Shown: positions 26,660 to 35,610 of the stretch, in pieces
Position numbering within the stretch: position 1 is the first letter of the stretch
Layout of the letters: each line of letters starts with the position of its first letter
Assembly (NCBI GenBank): GCA_947253875.1
Contig: CAMYAM010000008.1
Coordinates: 10,324 to 74,323 of the forward strand
Source of the DNA: an uncultured Fastidiosipila sp.
GTDB lineage: Bacteria; Bacillota; Clostridia; Saccharofermentanales; Fastidiosipilaceae
DNA length: 64,000 bases
Direction: 5' to 3'
Notes under the pieces: generated by a model
What the model saw: the letters and a program-made list of their open reading frames with translations, nothing else
Told to the model about the DNA's origin: nothing
Databases searched by the model: none
Made by a program: the position numbers and the translations under genes

Positions 26660-29600
26660 TTATTCTTCTCTTTTTCTCGCTACTAAAATTAAGACTGCTG
26701 CTGAAACTATTGTAGCTAAACCTACTATAGCTGAGATACTGATTATCTCACCAGTCTTTCCTACATTTTTTGTGGTTGACGCGTTAGTACTTGAACTGCT
26801 ACCAGTAGTTTTTGTTGTTGAATCTGTGTTTTCTGTAGTAGTTCCTGTTGTTGAACTTGTTTCTCCTGGAGTTGTAGGCTGTGTTGGCTTACTTGGTTCT
26901 GTTGGAGTTGTTGTTGAACTTGTAGTTCCTTCACTTTCAGTACTACTTGTCGTCTCCTTTGTAGTCTCTTTAGGTTTGCGGCTATTATAAATCAATACTG
27001 GATTGGATCTACTACCTTCACCCTCTAGACCCTTTGAATTATCGTCACTTAATACCAATTTATTATCAGCAGTAATAGTAAACTTAATTGTTTTCTCAAT
27101 CTTTGCATAACCTTCAGGTGCTACGGTTTCTTTCAATTCATATTCACCAGGTTTCAAATTAACAAAGATAACTCTACCATCACTTCTACTGACTTTAGTA
27201 TTTACTAATTCTTCATTACTATACAATTCAAATGTTGCTCCTGGTAAAGCTACATCCTCTTTGCCTTCTTCTGCTTTTGCCATCTTTTGGAAAACATAGA
27301 TTGGATAGGTCTTCAAGCGTGCCCAAGCCTTGTTATCCTTTATTTGTTCTTCCCATTCACCTCTAGCTTCTAGACTGCCAAGATCTGACTCGAACTTAAC
27401 TATATTCTTAACTGTATCTCTATCGATATTTAGTGGTTCTAAGTATGTAAGATACGTTATTCTCCATGCTCTTGGATTATTAGGATCCTCATTATCTGGA
27501 AGTTTAAACTTCAATTCATGTGTCTTGGCATCATAGCTTGCTTTTACAGTATTAGGATCTGTTGTCTCTGCATCTGTTACTGTTGCTTCTTGATAATTGC
27601 TATATGTACCATCTCCATTTAGTTCTGAAGAATACTCAACTTTAATATTCTTTAGGTCGAGTTGACCCTTCTCATTTACAGGTACATATAGGTTCTCATC
27701 TAGAACATCTGTTAATTGAACAGATTTATAATTTTTCTTGTATGGTTTATGCTCAATAGTCCATTCTAGAGAGGCATTACCCTCAGCATCAACATTTTTC
27801 CATGCTGGCTTTTTCTTGCTTAATAGTTCTGGTTTAACATTCATGCTATCACTTGCATTTCTTGGTAATTCGTTCTCCGCCTGAATTTGTGCATTATTTA
27901 TATAAGCATGAGCTTCATCAGGTTGTGACATACCTTCGGTAAGTTTTTCGAATGCTGCCTTATCTAGTTGAGCCTTAGCCACTACCATATATGATTTACC
28001 ATCAATATTATTGAAGGTCCATTCTTTTTTACTCTCATCAAATGTCAATAGTTGGTTAACTTCATCTGCACTAAGTCTTCTAGTTGCTTTAGGGTCACGT
28101 AAATTTCTCTTCTGTGCAGGGCTACCTCCATAAGAGATACTATATTTAACTTGAATTAACTCTGATGGGCTAGCTTCATATACTGCAAACATTGCGCCAC
28201 TATCATCAACTGGAACTAGTTTCCAATCATCCGGTAAATTATCATTCAAATTAACTTTATTGTAATTTGGCATTTTCTCTGGTTTGTTTTTGACGTCTTT
28301 CAGGTATTGTCCCCAGTTTGTACCGAATGGATTAATATTAATGCGGAACAAGCTTGTTCTATCCTTATAATTAAATGTTTTTGCTGGATCAACCTTCTTA
28401 TAGTAATCAGTATAAATATATCCATATGATGCATCTTTTACTTGCCATACTGCTTGCAAATCGTTCAAATCAACATCGTAATTCAATACAGTTTTTCTAA
28501 ATAAATTCGCATCAAATCTATCATAATCTGTTGCTGGTAATAATTTTAACGCATCAGCCTTGCCTGTAGCAAGAACTGCTGTATTACTCATATTACCAGT
28601 ATCATAGAAAGATTCTCCATGAGCTTTTTCATAGAAATCTTGTATCTGGGTTTGGATTTCTAGACTATATGTTTTACTTTCTTTGAAGCCATAAAGTCTT
28701 ACAATTTCACCTACTTGTTTGCCTTCAAGCATTAATGGATAAATATCGACATTTAGTTTATCCTCTTCATTAGTAGATTTAAATGTATCTTTTACATAAG
28801 CTAAGTTTACATTTATATTTTCTTTCATCAATTTAGCAAATGTTCCTTCTGGTAATTTTGCTAGATCTTCATCATTTAAGGTAAGCTTAGTTTTATTGGC
28901 ATCCAGTTCAGCTTTTTGTCCATAGTAGAAGACTTCATAAACTGAAACATTCTCATCTACAAAAGCTTTACTTAAATTAACAGTTATATTCCAAGGGAAA
29001 ATTCCTTGTCTAAATAAAGGAGCTTTTCCGTAACAAGCATATTCACCAGATGCAACTGCACTCTTAGTAATACTTCCCACACCTTCAAAAACAGGAGGTT
29101 TTATCGGTGTATTATAGCTTCCACAGTTGTAAATTTCTGAAGTGTTTTTTATTGCTTTTGAATCAATAACAGCATCAGCAGCAAATACCTGTTTAAAGCT
29201 AATTTTTACTATTCCATCAAGATTCGGTAAGAAATACCAATTAGTACTCTTCACTTTATACTTAGCGTCTTCTTCGGCTTTAGCTTTGTCTGCTTCATTT
29301 TCTGGTTTCTTAGGATTTTTCTTTGCATCCTCTATTTTACTGGTAAATGTATTTTCACCAAAGTCATAAATCTCAGATTTAGTGTATTTGTCTGGAATTG
29401 CAGGACATGGATCATCTTTTTGCATTGGTGGAACTGGTTTATCATCTGCGTCAATTAATGATTTGTCTAACTCAACCTTCTCCCATTTACCCTCTGCATT
29501 TAATTTCTCAACAGTAATTTCAATTCTCTTTGGTTTTGGAGCATTTTCCAAACCTAAGAAAACATCAGAAATCCAAGTTGGTCCGTACTTGTATCCAGCT

Positions 29601-30748
29601 TTACCAGCTTTTATTTCCCAGAGAAGAGCTTTCTCATCATTCTCTAGACTTACCTCAACTTTTTGGAAGTTTTTACTAATGTCAGGTTTCTTGCTTGGCG
29701 TAACTTTTGTTATATGCTCTTCAGGTTCGCCTTTTGGTTTAATAAGTTGAACTTTATTCTCTACTGTAACTTCAGTCTTGTCACCCCAAGGGATTTCAGT
29801 TTCAAATGTAATTACTTGCTCACCTTCACTGCCTTCAGGGAATGTGTATTCTATAGTTTTTGTCCCACTATTATAGATATCTTTATCTTCAATAGCTTTG
29901 CCATTAATCTTGAAACTACCTGCTACTACTTTACCTACATTGCTTAGATCATCAACTATTTTATTTCCAGCGATATCAGCCTTTTGGCCATCTAATGTTC
30001 TTGAAGCTTTAATAGTCCACAATATATTATTTAATCCATTTTGTGTGCCTGATTTATTTAGAGTAAATTTTTCAACTTTCTCTTGACTTGGTATTTCAAT
30101 TTCTTTTTCTAAGATTTTTATAAATTTTTTATCACCAGTACCGTGGTTGTCTTTACCTTTCAAGGCCTTGAACATGCCTTCAAATTCTACAATTAATTCT
30201 TGTAAATCTTTGGGTTCATAATTAAATTGACCTTTTGGATCATTAGGATCACTCAGGAAATCCATTTTTGCATAAGTTTTACCATCTGGATCATTTAATA
30301 TGCTAATTACACCAACTTTTTGTCCAGTCTTAATCTCATAAACTGGAGTTTTAAGTTGTGCATCATCAGCAGCCTTAATATTCTCTCCAAGATAAATTTT
30401 TGCAAAGTCCTTTTCATTTACTTGGTCTTTGCTTTCTAAACCGATATCTTTATAGTCTCCTATATTTTCATCTTTTACAATCTTAAACATAAAAGAAAAT
30501 TTTAGTTTAAAAGACTTATCAAGATCTAATTCTCCCAAATTCTCAGCAGGATTGTCTTCCTGAGAAAATTCCTTAACATTCACATTGCCAACTGCATGTG
30601 TTTTATCTCGCTCATCAGCAACTGGTTCTGGCTCTGCTTTTAGCAAAGTATTTTGTCCTATGAAAGATAAAATAAACAAAAATACTAAGCTTAAAGACAA
30701 AGCTTTCTTTTTCGTAGCTAGCTTGCTAAAAAAATTACTCTTCTTCAT
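26660..30748 (-). CDS. Large cell-surface adhesin with SpaA/Cna-B domain and variant sorting signal
   Basis: A 1362-residue secreted wall protein. Residues 1-38 are a signal peptide (basic start, hydrophobic core, cleavage near KAEPEP). Residues about 40-1150 form a long series of beta-rich adhesin domains of the kind found in collagen- or fibrinogen-binding proteins. Residues about 1150-1255 are a SpaA-type Cna-B domain (GATFELYSNEE, then GEYELKETVAPEGY), which normally forms an internal isopeptide bond. A Thr/Ser-rich stalk follows (about 1256-1325). The end has a hydrophobic helix and the basic tail ARKREE, but the sorting motif reads NVGKTGE where LPxTG is expected. No sortase gene is in the window. 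An extended -10 lies 64 bases upstream. The ligand is unknown. Confidence 0.9.
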   Translation of the reverse strand: MKKSNFFSKLATKKKALSLSLVFLFILSFIGQNTLLKAEPEPVADERDKTHAVGNVNVKEFSQEDNPAENLGELDLDKSFKLKFSFMFKIVKDENIGDYKDIGLESKDQVNEKDFAKIYLGENIKAADDAQLKTPVYEIKTGQKVGVISILNDPDGKTYAKMDFLSDPNDPKGQFNYEPKDLQELIVEFEGMFKALKGKDNHGTGDKKFIKILEKEIEIPSQEKVEKFTLNKSGTQNGLNNILWTIKASRTLDGQKADIAGNKIVDDLSNVGKVVAGSFKINGKAIEDKDIYNSGTKTIEYTFPEGSEGEQVITFETEIPWGDKTEVTVENKVQLIKPKGEPEEHITKVTPSKKPDISKNFQKVEVSLENDEKALLWEIKAGKAGYKYGPTWISDVFLGLENAPKPKRIEITVEKLNAEGKWEKVELDKSLIDADDKPVPPMQKDDPCPAIPDKYTKSEIYDFGENTFTSKIEDAKKNPKKPENEADKAKAEEDAKYKVKSTNWYFLPNLDGIVKISFKQVFAADAVIDSKAIKNTSEIYNCGSYNTPIKPPVFEGVGSITKSAVASGEYACYGKAPLFRQGIFPWNITVNLSKAFVDENVSVYEVFYYGQKAELDANKTKLTLNDEDLAKLPEGTFAKLMKENINVNLAYVKDTFKSTNEEDKLNVDIYPLMLEGKQVGEIVRLYGFKESKTYSLEIQTQIQDFYEKAHGESFYDTGNMSNTAVLATGKADALKLLPATDYDRFDANLFRKTVLNYDVDLNDLQAVWQVKDASYGYIYTDYYKKVDPAKTFNYKDRTSLFRININPFGTNWGQYLKDVKNKPEKMPNYNKVNLNDNLPDDWKLVPVDDSGAMFAVYEASPSELIQVKYSISYGGSPAQKRNLRDPKATRRLSADEVNQLLTFDESKKEWTFNNIDGKSYMVVAKAQLDKAAFEKLTEGMSQPDEAHAYINNAQIQAENELPRNASDSMNVKPELLSKKKPAWKNVDAEGNASLEWTIEHKPYKKNYKSVQLTDVLDENLYVPVNEKGQLDLKNIKVEYSSELNGDGTYSNYQEATVTDAETTDPNTVKASYDAKTHELKFKLPDNEDPNNPRAWRITYLTYLEPLNIDRDTVKNIVKFESDLGSLEARGEWEEQIKDNKAWARLKTYPIYVFQKMAKAEEGKEDVALPGATFELYSNEELVNTKVSRSDGRVIFVNLKPGEYELKETVAPEGYAKIEKTIKFTITADNKLVLSDDNSKGLEGEGSRSNPVLIYNSRKPKETTKETTSSTESEGTTSSTTTPTEPSKPTQPTTPGETSSTTGTTTENTDSTTKTTGSSSSTNASTTKNVGKTGEIISISAIVGLATIVSAAVLILVARKREE

Positions 30749-30811
30749 ATCTCCCCCTAAAAATATTATTTACTATTTTTTATTAATATAACAATAGCAC
30801 AACAAAAAATA

Positions 30812-30820
30812 ATTATAGCA
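30812..30820 (-). promoter_or_regulatory. Extended -10 promoter of the adhesin gene
   Basis: On the minus strand the bases read TGCTATAAT, a perfect -10 with the TG extension. It lies 64 bases before the adhesin start codon. No good -35 is seen, as is common with extended -10 promoters. Confidence 0.55.
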
Positions 30821-30919
30821 TATAATTCCCCTACACCGCCCTCACTAAAGCTATCAATGCCAAGGTAATAAATTACAATTTATAACAATCCGCATTTCAA
30901 ATATCACGAGCTCATTTTT

Positions 30920-31060
30920 CAAAAGGAATCGAACCTTATACTGCTCTCGTACACCAATGCATTGGGATCTTTATACTCGTTCCCGAGAGTAGCATTCGCC
31001 TAGGTTTAGCTACCAACTTTTCGCTTCAATTAATTAAACTCAGTTGAACTTATTTCAACT
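30920..31060 (-). ncRNA. Candidate structured RNA or decayed tRNA with T-arm-like hairpin
   Basis: Read on the minus strand, AAGG-TTCGATT-CCTT (near 30924-30938) is a T-arm with a canonical TTCRANN loop, and AGTTGGTAGC (near 31009-31018) resembles a tRNA D loop. In a tRNA about 25-40 bases separate these arms; here there are about 70. The intervening bases form a stem CTCTCG/CGAGAG extended by four more pairs after one mismatch, the perfect palindrome CCAATGCATTGG, and a GTAGC/GCTAC stem. A separate 7-bp hairpin AGTTGAA/TTCAACT lies at 31042-31060. It may be a tRNA remnant, a tRNA-like regulatory RNA or a leader of the adhesin mRNA. I cannot assign a known RNA family. Confidence 0.35.
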
Positions 31061-31100
31061 TCTCGACTCGACTCAATTTAATCGAACTAACCAAGGCAAG

Positions 31101-31553
31101 CTACAACAATTCTGTTGTCCAATTTGCCTCTTGTATTAGTAAATCAAGTTCTCTTAGTTCTTTTGCAATTCCATCTTCTTTTTTCCTAAGTTCGCTTACA
31201 TTTACAGATGGAAAGGTTTTGATCTCTGTACGACTGTATCTTGGACTAATGTCAGAAGCAGTATTCAAAAAATTCTCATAAATACTTCTTTTAAGTGCCA
31301 AGGCATCACGCTTAGCTAAAAGTTCTGATATTGATCCATTTGCAGTTATCGTTTCATTATTAGTCTTATGTATCCTATAAATGTAAATCTCTAAACTAGA
31401 AATTACACTTTCTAACTCTTCAATTAACTCCAAAGGATCTTCCGCAGTCGGTTCACCTTCTTGATAGGTAGCATTATTCCCTAATCTAGTTCTAAGATCT
31501 TCTGCTTTGTTCTGCAGGTCACTTCTAATTTGTAAGGCTTGTGCAAGTTTCAT
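31101..31553 (-). CDS. DIP1984-family protein (helical, unknown function)
   Basis: A 150-residue soluble protein that I place in the DIP1984 family from its overall pattern: KLAQALQIRSDLQNKAEDLR at the start, then ANGSISELLAKRDALALKR and a final E-rich helix. Some relatives are annotated as septicolysin, but no function is established. It is mostly alpha-helical with probable coiled-coil segments. ATG 31553 is chosen because AAGGAG lies 8 bases upstream. A longer frame to 31616 would overlap the uracil-DNA glycosylase gene and has no such site. It follows that gene closely and is probably co-transcribed with it. Confidence 0.8.
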   Translation of the reverse strand: MKLAQALQIRSDLQNKAEDLRTRLGNNATYQEGEPTAEDPLELIEELESVISSLEIYIYRIHKTNNETITANGSISELLAKRDALALKRSIYENFLNTASDISPRYSRTEIKTFPSVNVSELRKKEDGIAKELRELDLLIQEANWTTELL

Positions 31554-31593
31554 AGTCAGTTCTCCTTTTCTCTTATTTCTTAAAACAAACAAC

Positions 31594-32253
31594 TTACCAG
31601 TTAATTGGCGTTTCACCTAAATCTTCAAGCATTTTATTAATCCTGCTAAAGGGTCTAGATCCCAAAAATCCTCTATACGCGGATAAAGGCGATGGGTGGC
31701 TTGATACTATCTTGTATTTAATAGGTAAGTCACTAACTGAATTTTCTGCCTTTTTCCCCCACAATACGAAGATTATATTTGGATTTTTCATCAATAAATA
31801 TTTCAAAACATTATGCGTAAACTCATTCCAGGCAATATAGTTATGGCTCAAAGGTTGTCCTCTCCTAACCGTTAGGTAAGTATTCAACAAAAATACTCCT
31901 TGTCTGCACCATTCACTTAAATCTCCATTTGTCTTATCTATTCCTAGATCATCTTTTAGCTCTTGGAAAATATTAATCAAACTTTTGGGCAAATTTAACT
32001 GTGAATGTACACTAAAGCTCAAACCCATTGCATAAGGAATTTCTTTACCATTATGGACTTCAAAACCTGGATATGGGTCTTGTCCAAGAATTACAACTTT
32101 AACTTTTTCGGGATCAACAAGCTTAAAAGCACGAAACACATCCCCAGATAATGGATACACTTCGTGCTTTGATCGCTCACTTTCCACTTGCTTAATAATA
32201 TTTTTAAAATAAGGTTTATTGCATTCTATTTCTGCAAATTCATGCCAAGACAT
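31594..32253 (-). CDS. ung: Uracil-DNA glycosylase, family 1, with GQDPYP motif
   Basis: Excises uracil from DNA as the first step of base excision repair. The 219-residue protein has catalytic Asp59 in the first motif, LLNTYLTVRRG in the middle, LWGKKA, and the second active-site motif SSHPSPLSAYRGF with His186. The first motif reads GQDPYP where almost all family 1 enzymes have GQDPYH, and it is followed by a longer loop (EVHNGKEIPYAMGLSFSV). Poxvirus enzymes have a similar DPYP. Activity is likely retained because Asp and His are present. GAGGT lies 7 bases before the ATG. It sits between a GerMN lipoprotein gene and the DIP1984 gene, all leftward. Confidence 0.93.
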   Translation of the reverse strand: MSWHEFAEIECNKPYFKNIIKQVESERSKHEVYPLSGDVFRAFKLVDPEKVKVVILGQDPYPGFEVHNGKEIPYAMGLSFSVHSQLNLPKSLINIFQELKDDLGIDKTNGDLSEWCRQGVFLLNTYLTVRRGQPLSHNYIAWNEFTHNVLKYLLMKNPNIIFVLWGKKAENSVSDLPIKYKIVSSHPSPLSAYRGFLGSRPFSRINKMLEDLGETPINW

Positions 32254-32271
32254 TAATTGACCTCATCATCT

Positions 32272-33258
32272 TTATTTAATCTTGAATGTGTGTGTTACCA
32301 AGCCTGTTGGAGAACCGTCCTTACCACTCAATCCGTACAATGATAGTTTAAATTCTTTTGCAGTAGTTTCAGGAATTTCTATTTCGAAGTCAAAAACATC
32401 TCTCACACTTAATTTTTCTGACATAGTCAAGAAATCTTCAACTAGAACATTCCCATCTTTATCTTCAAGTTTATAATGTAATGTCTTCTCAAAAACCATG
32501 GCAGAACCTTCTATTCTTACCTTATTACCTGATAAAACTGCGCCATCTTCTGGAGTGTTAATCCAAATTTCAGGCTCTAAGACTAAACTTAAATCTCTAA
32601 CCAATTTCTCCGGAACTTTTATACCAGCAAGACCTCCAACTTGAGACTTTTCACCATTGACTAGAAACTTAACTTCTTCTATAGAAGGGAATTCTGTAAG
32701 AGTATTAACCATCGCCAATATTGAATAAGTTTCTGCATTACCGCTCTGATCTTGCAATAAATATTCTGGAGATAAATTAACTGTCGCTACACCATTCTCT
32801 ATATCTACACCTAAGATTTTTTGATCTTCACGGAAAGATACAAAGGCACCTTCAGTCTTTGCATCATTCTTCAATAATTCTTCTAAAACTGCTTTTGCAA
32901 CTGCTTTGGTTTTAGGAATAGTATGTGTTTCTCTGACTAAATAATAAGATTTTTCACCATTATCTTGATTTTCTTTTTCGCCTTGACCACCATTAACGGT
33001 CGCTTCTTTAATATAATACAAATTTACTTGCATATTTTCCTGAGATTCGGCCTCTGTTGTACTTGCATGTGTAGTCTTTTTTGCAGTTTCTAAACTACTT
33101 TTTTCTTGTGTTGTGGTGTTTGATGTAGTTTTGTTTGTGTCTTCATTGTTGTTTCTACAAGCAGCTAGAGTAGTAACACCAAGTGCTATTACTATACCCA
33201 GAACAACTAATAGTTTAAGATTTTTTCTACTCGTCTTATTAAATACACTTTTCTTCAT
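32272..33258 (-). CDS. GerMN/Gmad2-domain lipoprotein
   Basis: A 328-residue exported protein. The basic start, hydrophobic helix and lipobox TLAAC put the modified Cys at about residue 34, so it is anchored on the outer face of the membrane. A Thr/Ser/Lys-rich linker runs to about residue 75. A GerMN domain follows (about 78-215: KTKAVAKAVLEELLK, then GVATVNLSPEYL), and then a Gmad2 immunoglobulin-like domain (about 232-328: INTPEDGAVLSGNKVRIEG). GerM proteins of spore formers act in peptidoglycan assembly, while GerMN-Gmad2 lipoproteins are widespread and poorly understood. It is the first gene of the leftward group with ung. Confidence 0.88.
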   Translation of the reverse strand: MKKSVFNKTSRKNLKLLVVLGIVIALGVTTLAACRNNNEDTNKTTSNTTTQEKSSLETAKKTTHASTTEAESQENMQVNLYYIKEATVNGGQGEKENQDNGEKSYYLVRETHTIPKTKAVAKAVLEELLKNDAKTEGAFVSFREDQKILGVDIENGVATVNLSPEYLLQDQSGNAETYSILAMVNTLTEFPSIEEVKFLVNGEKSQVGGLAGIKVPEKLVRDLSLVLEPEIWINTPEDGAVLSGNKVRIEGSAMVFEKTLHYKLEDKDGNVLVEDFLTMSEKLSVRDVFDFEIEIPETTAKEFKLSLYGLSGKDGSPTGLVTHTFKIK

Positions 33259-33349
33259 AATCTCTACCCCCTTCTCTAGGATATCTATATTTTACCACGT
33301 CTAAATTCTATCTGCTTAGCTTATAAAATTTTCAAAATTCCTAGGACAT

Positions 33350-33380
33350 AAAGAAAGCGTGCCATTTACATCTGGCACGC
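33350..33380 (-). terminator. Terminator after the GH3 gene
   Basis: An 8-bp stem GCGTGCCA/TGGCACGC (33357-33364 with 33373-33380). On the minus strand it continues into TTTCTTTATG. It is the 3' end of the alpha-galactosidase/beta-glucosidase transcript. Confidence 0.75.
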
Positions 33381-33390
33381 CTGCTAAAAA

Positions 33391-35538
33391 CTAGATTAAT
33401 TCAAATTCTGCTCGCAACAAGTCTTTGCTATTTGCTCCGACCATAACTTCAAACTTACCTTTGTCGCTCTTATATGACATATCTAGATGATAATATCTTA
33501 GTCTATCTTCACCTAATTCAAAGGTCACTTTTTGCTTTTCATGCGCTTGCAAAGTAATTTGATGGAAATCCTTTAGTTCTTTTACTGGTCTAATCACTTC
33601 TGCCTTGAGATCTCTTATATAGAGCTGTACTGTTTCTATCACTTCAAGATCAGACTTATTCTCAACTTCAACACTAAGTAGAAGTTTAGTATCTGAACTA
33701 ATCTCATTTTTATCCAAGGTCAAATTACTATATTCTACATCCGAGTATGAAAGTCCATAACCAAAAACATATTTTGCTTCATTAGGAATATCCAAGTATT
33801 TGGATACATATTCGTCATCTGAATTTGCTTGCAAAGGTCTGCCGGTGTTAAAATTATTATAATAAATTGGTACCTGACCTACATTCTGTGGGAAAGACAT
33901 TGTCAATCTACCTGAAGGATTATATTCACCTAGAAGAACTGCTTTTGTTGCTTCTGACGCCTTGTTTCCTAAGAACCAAGTAAGCACAATTGATTTTGCC
34001 CCATCTATTCCACTTAAATCCAATGAACGTCCATTATTTATAACAACAATGATATTATCATTTACAGCACGTACAGCATCAAATAACTCAATTTGTTTAG
34101 CGTTTATCGCTATATTTGACAAACTCCTTGCTTCTCCAGACCATGCTGAAGGCTCGCCCAAAGCTAATATTACTTTATCTACCTTCTTAGCTAAATCAAC
34201 AGCTGCATTTATGTATTCAGTAGAAATATTTTCGTGATCACAATCTAGGTCTAAAGTGTTTAAATTATCAATATTCTTAGCTAGTACCGACTCTAAAGGC
34301 TCTGCTTCTTCTCTGCGACCAAAGCCTGGCCAAGACCCGATAAGGTCGTTAGTTTTTGCACCTGGACCTAGCAAGGCTACCTGTTCTGCTTTACTCAAAG
34401 GTAATGTTTTGTCATCATTTTTAAGAAGAACTATGGATTTTTTTGCAACTTCTAATGATGCATTTAGATGTTCATCCGCTAAATGGAGCTCTTTCTCTAA
34501 ATCTACATCAGCAAATCTAAATGGATTCTCAAACAAGCCTAAATCATTTTTTAATTTGAGAATATTCCAAGTTGACTGATTAATTAACTTTTTATCCAAC
34601 TTACCTGCTTCGACTAACTGTTCTGCAGCGTTCAAGTAGGCAGTTGTCGCCATTTCAATATCCGTTCCAGCTTCAATAGCTAGTTTTGCAGCATCTTCTT
34701 TATTCTCAGCCAAACCGTGGTTAATTAACTCTGTTACTGCTCCCCAGTCACTTATAACAACGCCATCAAAATTCCACTCATCTCTAAGAACATTTCTCAT
34801 CAACCATTTATTACCAGTTGCTGGCACGCCAAAAACAGTGTTAAAAGATGTCATCACCATTTTTGCATCAGCATCTAAGGCTGCTTTGTAAGCTGACAAA
34901 TACGATTGGCGCAATTTCAACTCTGACATGTCCACTGTATTATAGTCTCTACCACCATCAGGAGCTCCATAAGCCGCAAAGTGTTTAACACAAGCAGCCA
35001 TATTGTATTTAGTGTTATCGAAATCTGCTCCCTGATATCCTTCGACAAAAGCTTTTGCAAGAACCTCATTTAAATATGGATCTTCACCTGTACTCTCCAT
35101 TACTCGACCCCAACGAGGATCTCTAACCAAATCAACCATCGGTGAATAGTTCACATGGATTCCTGAAACAGCAGCTTCTTTTGCTGAAATTTCTGCACTT
35201 AATTTAATCAAATCAGGATTCCAGCTTGCCCCCATTGCTAAAGGTATAGGGAACATAGTTCTAAAACCATGAATAATATCTCCACCAAAGAAGGCCGGAA
35301 TACCTAATCTACTTTTGCTCAGGAATTTCTTTTGAACTTGTATTGCTGATTCTGCATTAGAAAAAGATAAAGTCGATCCCGCTAACCATAAATCACTCTC
35401 ACTTATATTCGCTTCTTCCAAAGGACCTGTTAAATTATCTTCATCCAAGTAATAATTAACTGGGAACTGGGTCATCTGTCCAAGCTTTTCTCTGAGAGTC
35501 ATTGAATTTAGCAGCTCTTTTAACTGTTCAATTTGCAT
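33391..35538 (-). CDS. GH3 beta-glucosidase
   Basis: A 715-residue cytoplasmic glycosidase that releases glucose (or xylose) from beta-linked oligosaccharides. It has the three-domain GH3 layout: barrel with GVVISDWGAVTE, where Asp264 is the nucleophile, alpha/beta sandwich (ALLGPGAKTNDLIGSWPG), and a C-terminal fibronectin III-like domain (SVEVENKSDLEVIETVQLYI). KHFAAYGAPDGGRDYN is the substrate-binding KHF motif. There is no signal peptide. AGGAGG lies 5 bases before the ATG. It follows the second alpha-galactosidase by 72 bases in the same direction, so the pair may digest plant galactosides that carry both linkages. Exact specificity is not determined. Confidence 0.92.
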   Translation of the reverse strand: MQIEQLKELLNSMTLREKLGQMTQFPVNYYLDEDNLTGPLEEANISESDLWLAGSTLSFSNAESAIQVQKKFLSKSRLGIPAFFGGDIIHGFRTMFPIPLAMGASWNPDLIKLSAEISAKEAAVSGIHVNYSPMVDLVRDPRWGRVMESTGEDPYLNEVLAKAFVEGYQGADFDNTKYNMAACVKHFAAYGAPDGGRDYNTVDMSELKLRQSYLSAYKAALDADAKMVMTSFNTVFGVPATGNKWLMRNVLRDEWNFDGVVISDWGAVTELINHGLAENKEDAAKLAIEAGTDIEMATTAYLNAAEQLVEAGKLDKKLINQSTWNILKLKNDLGLFENPFRFADVDLEKELHLADEHLNASLEVAKKSIVLLKNDDKTLPLSKAEQVALLGPGAKTNDLIGSWPGFGRREEAEPLESVLAKNIDNLNTLDLDCDHENISTEYINAAVDLAKKVDKVILALGEPSAWSGEARSLSNIAINAKQIELFDAVRAVNDNIIVVINNGRSLDLSGIDGAKSIVLTWFLGNKASEATKAVLLGEYNPSGRLTMSFPQNVGQVPIYYNNFNTGRPLQANSDDEYVSKYLDIPNEAKYVFGYGLSYSDVEYSNLTLDKNEISSDTKLLLSVEVENKSDLEVIETVQLYIRDLKAEVIRPVKELKDFHQITLQAHEKQKVTFELGEDRLRYYHLDMSYKSDKGKFEVMVGANSKDLLRAEFELI

Positions 35539-35610
35539 GTGTTCCTCCTATAGGTTGGGGTTAGCGTGTGTTAAATTTCATTTATACCACTCACTCTAAT
35601 GAGCAAGCTC

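Larger units (their letters stand above)
30749..31100 (-). other. 352-base non-coding stretch upstream of the adhesin
   Basis: No convincing gene lies here. The stretch holds the adhesin promoter and, further upstream, several inverted repeats and tRNA-like sequence (listed separately at 30920-31060). It also contains TTAAACTCAGTTGAA at 31034-31048, an 11 of 15 match to the ROK palindrome, which may be chance. Confidence 0.6.

Noticed and set aside
26660..30748. Reading frames opposite the adhesin
   Set aside because: Several open frames of 60-130 codons lie on the other strand, but they have no ribosome binding sites or recognisable domains and reflect the codon use of the adhesin.
31034..31048. 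Fifth ROK operator near the adhesin
   Set aside because: Only 11 of 15 bases match, both outer bases differ, and no sugar gene is near. It is more likely part of local hairpins.
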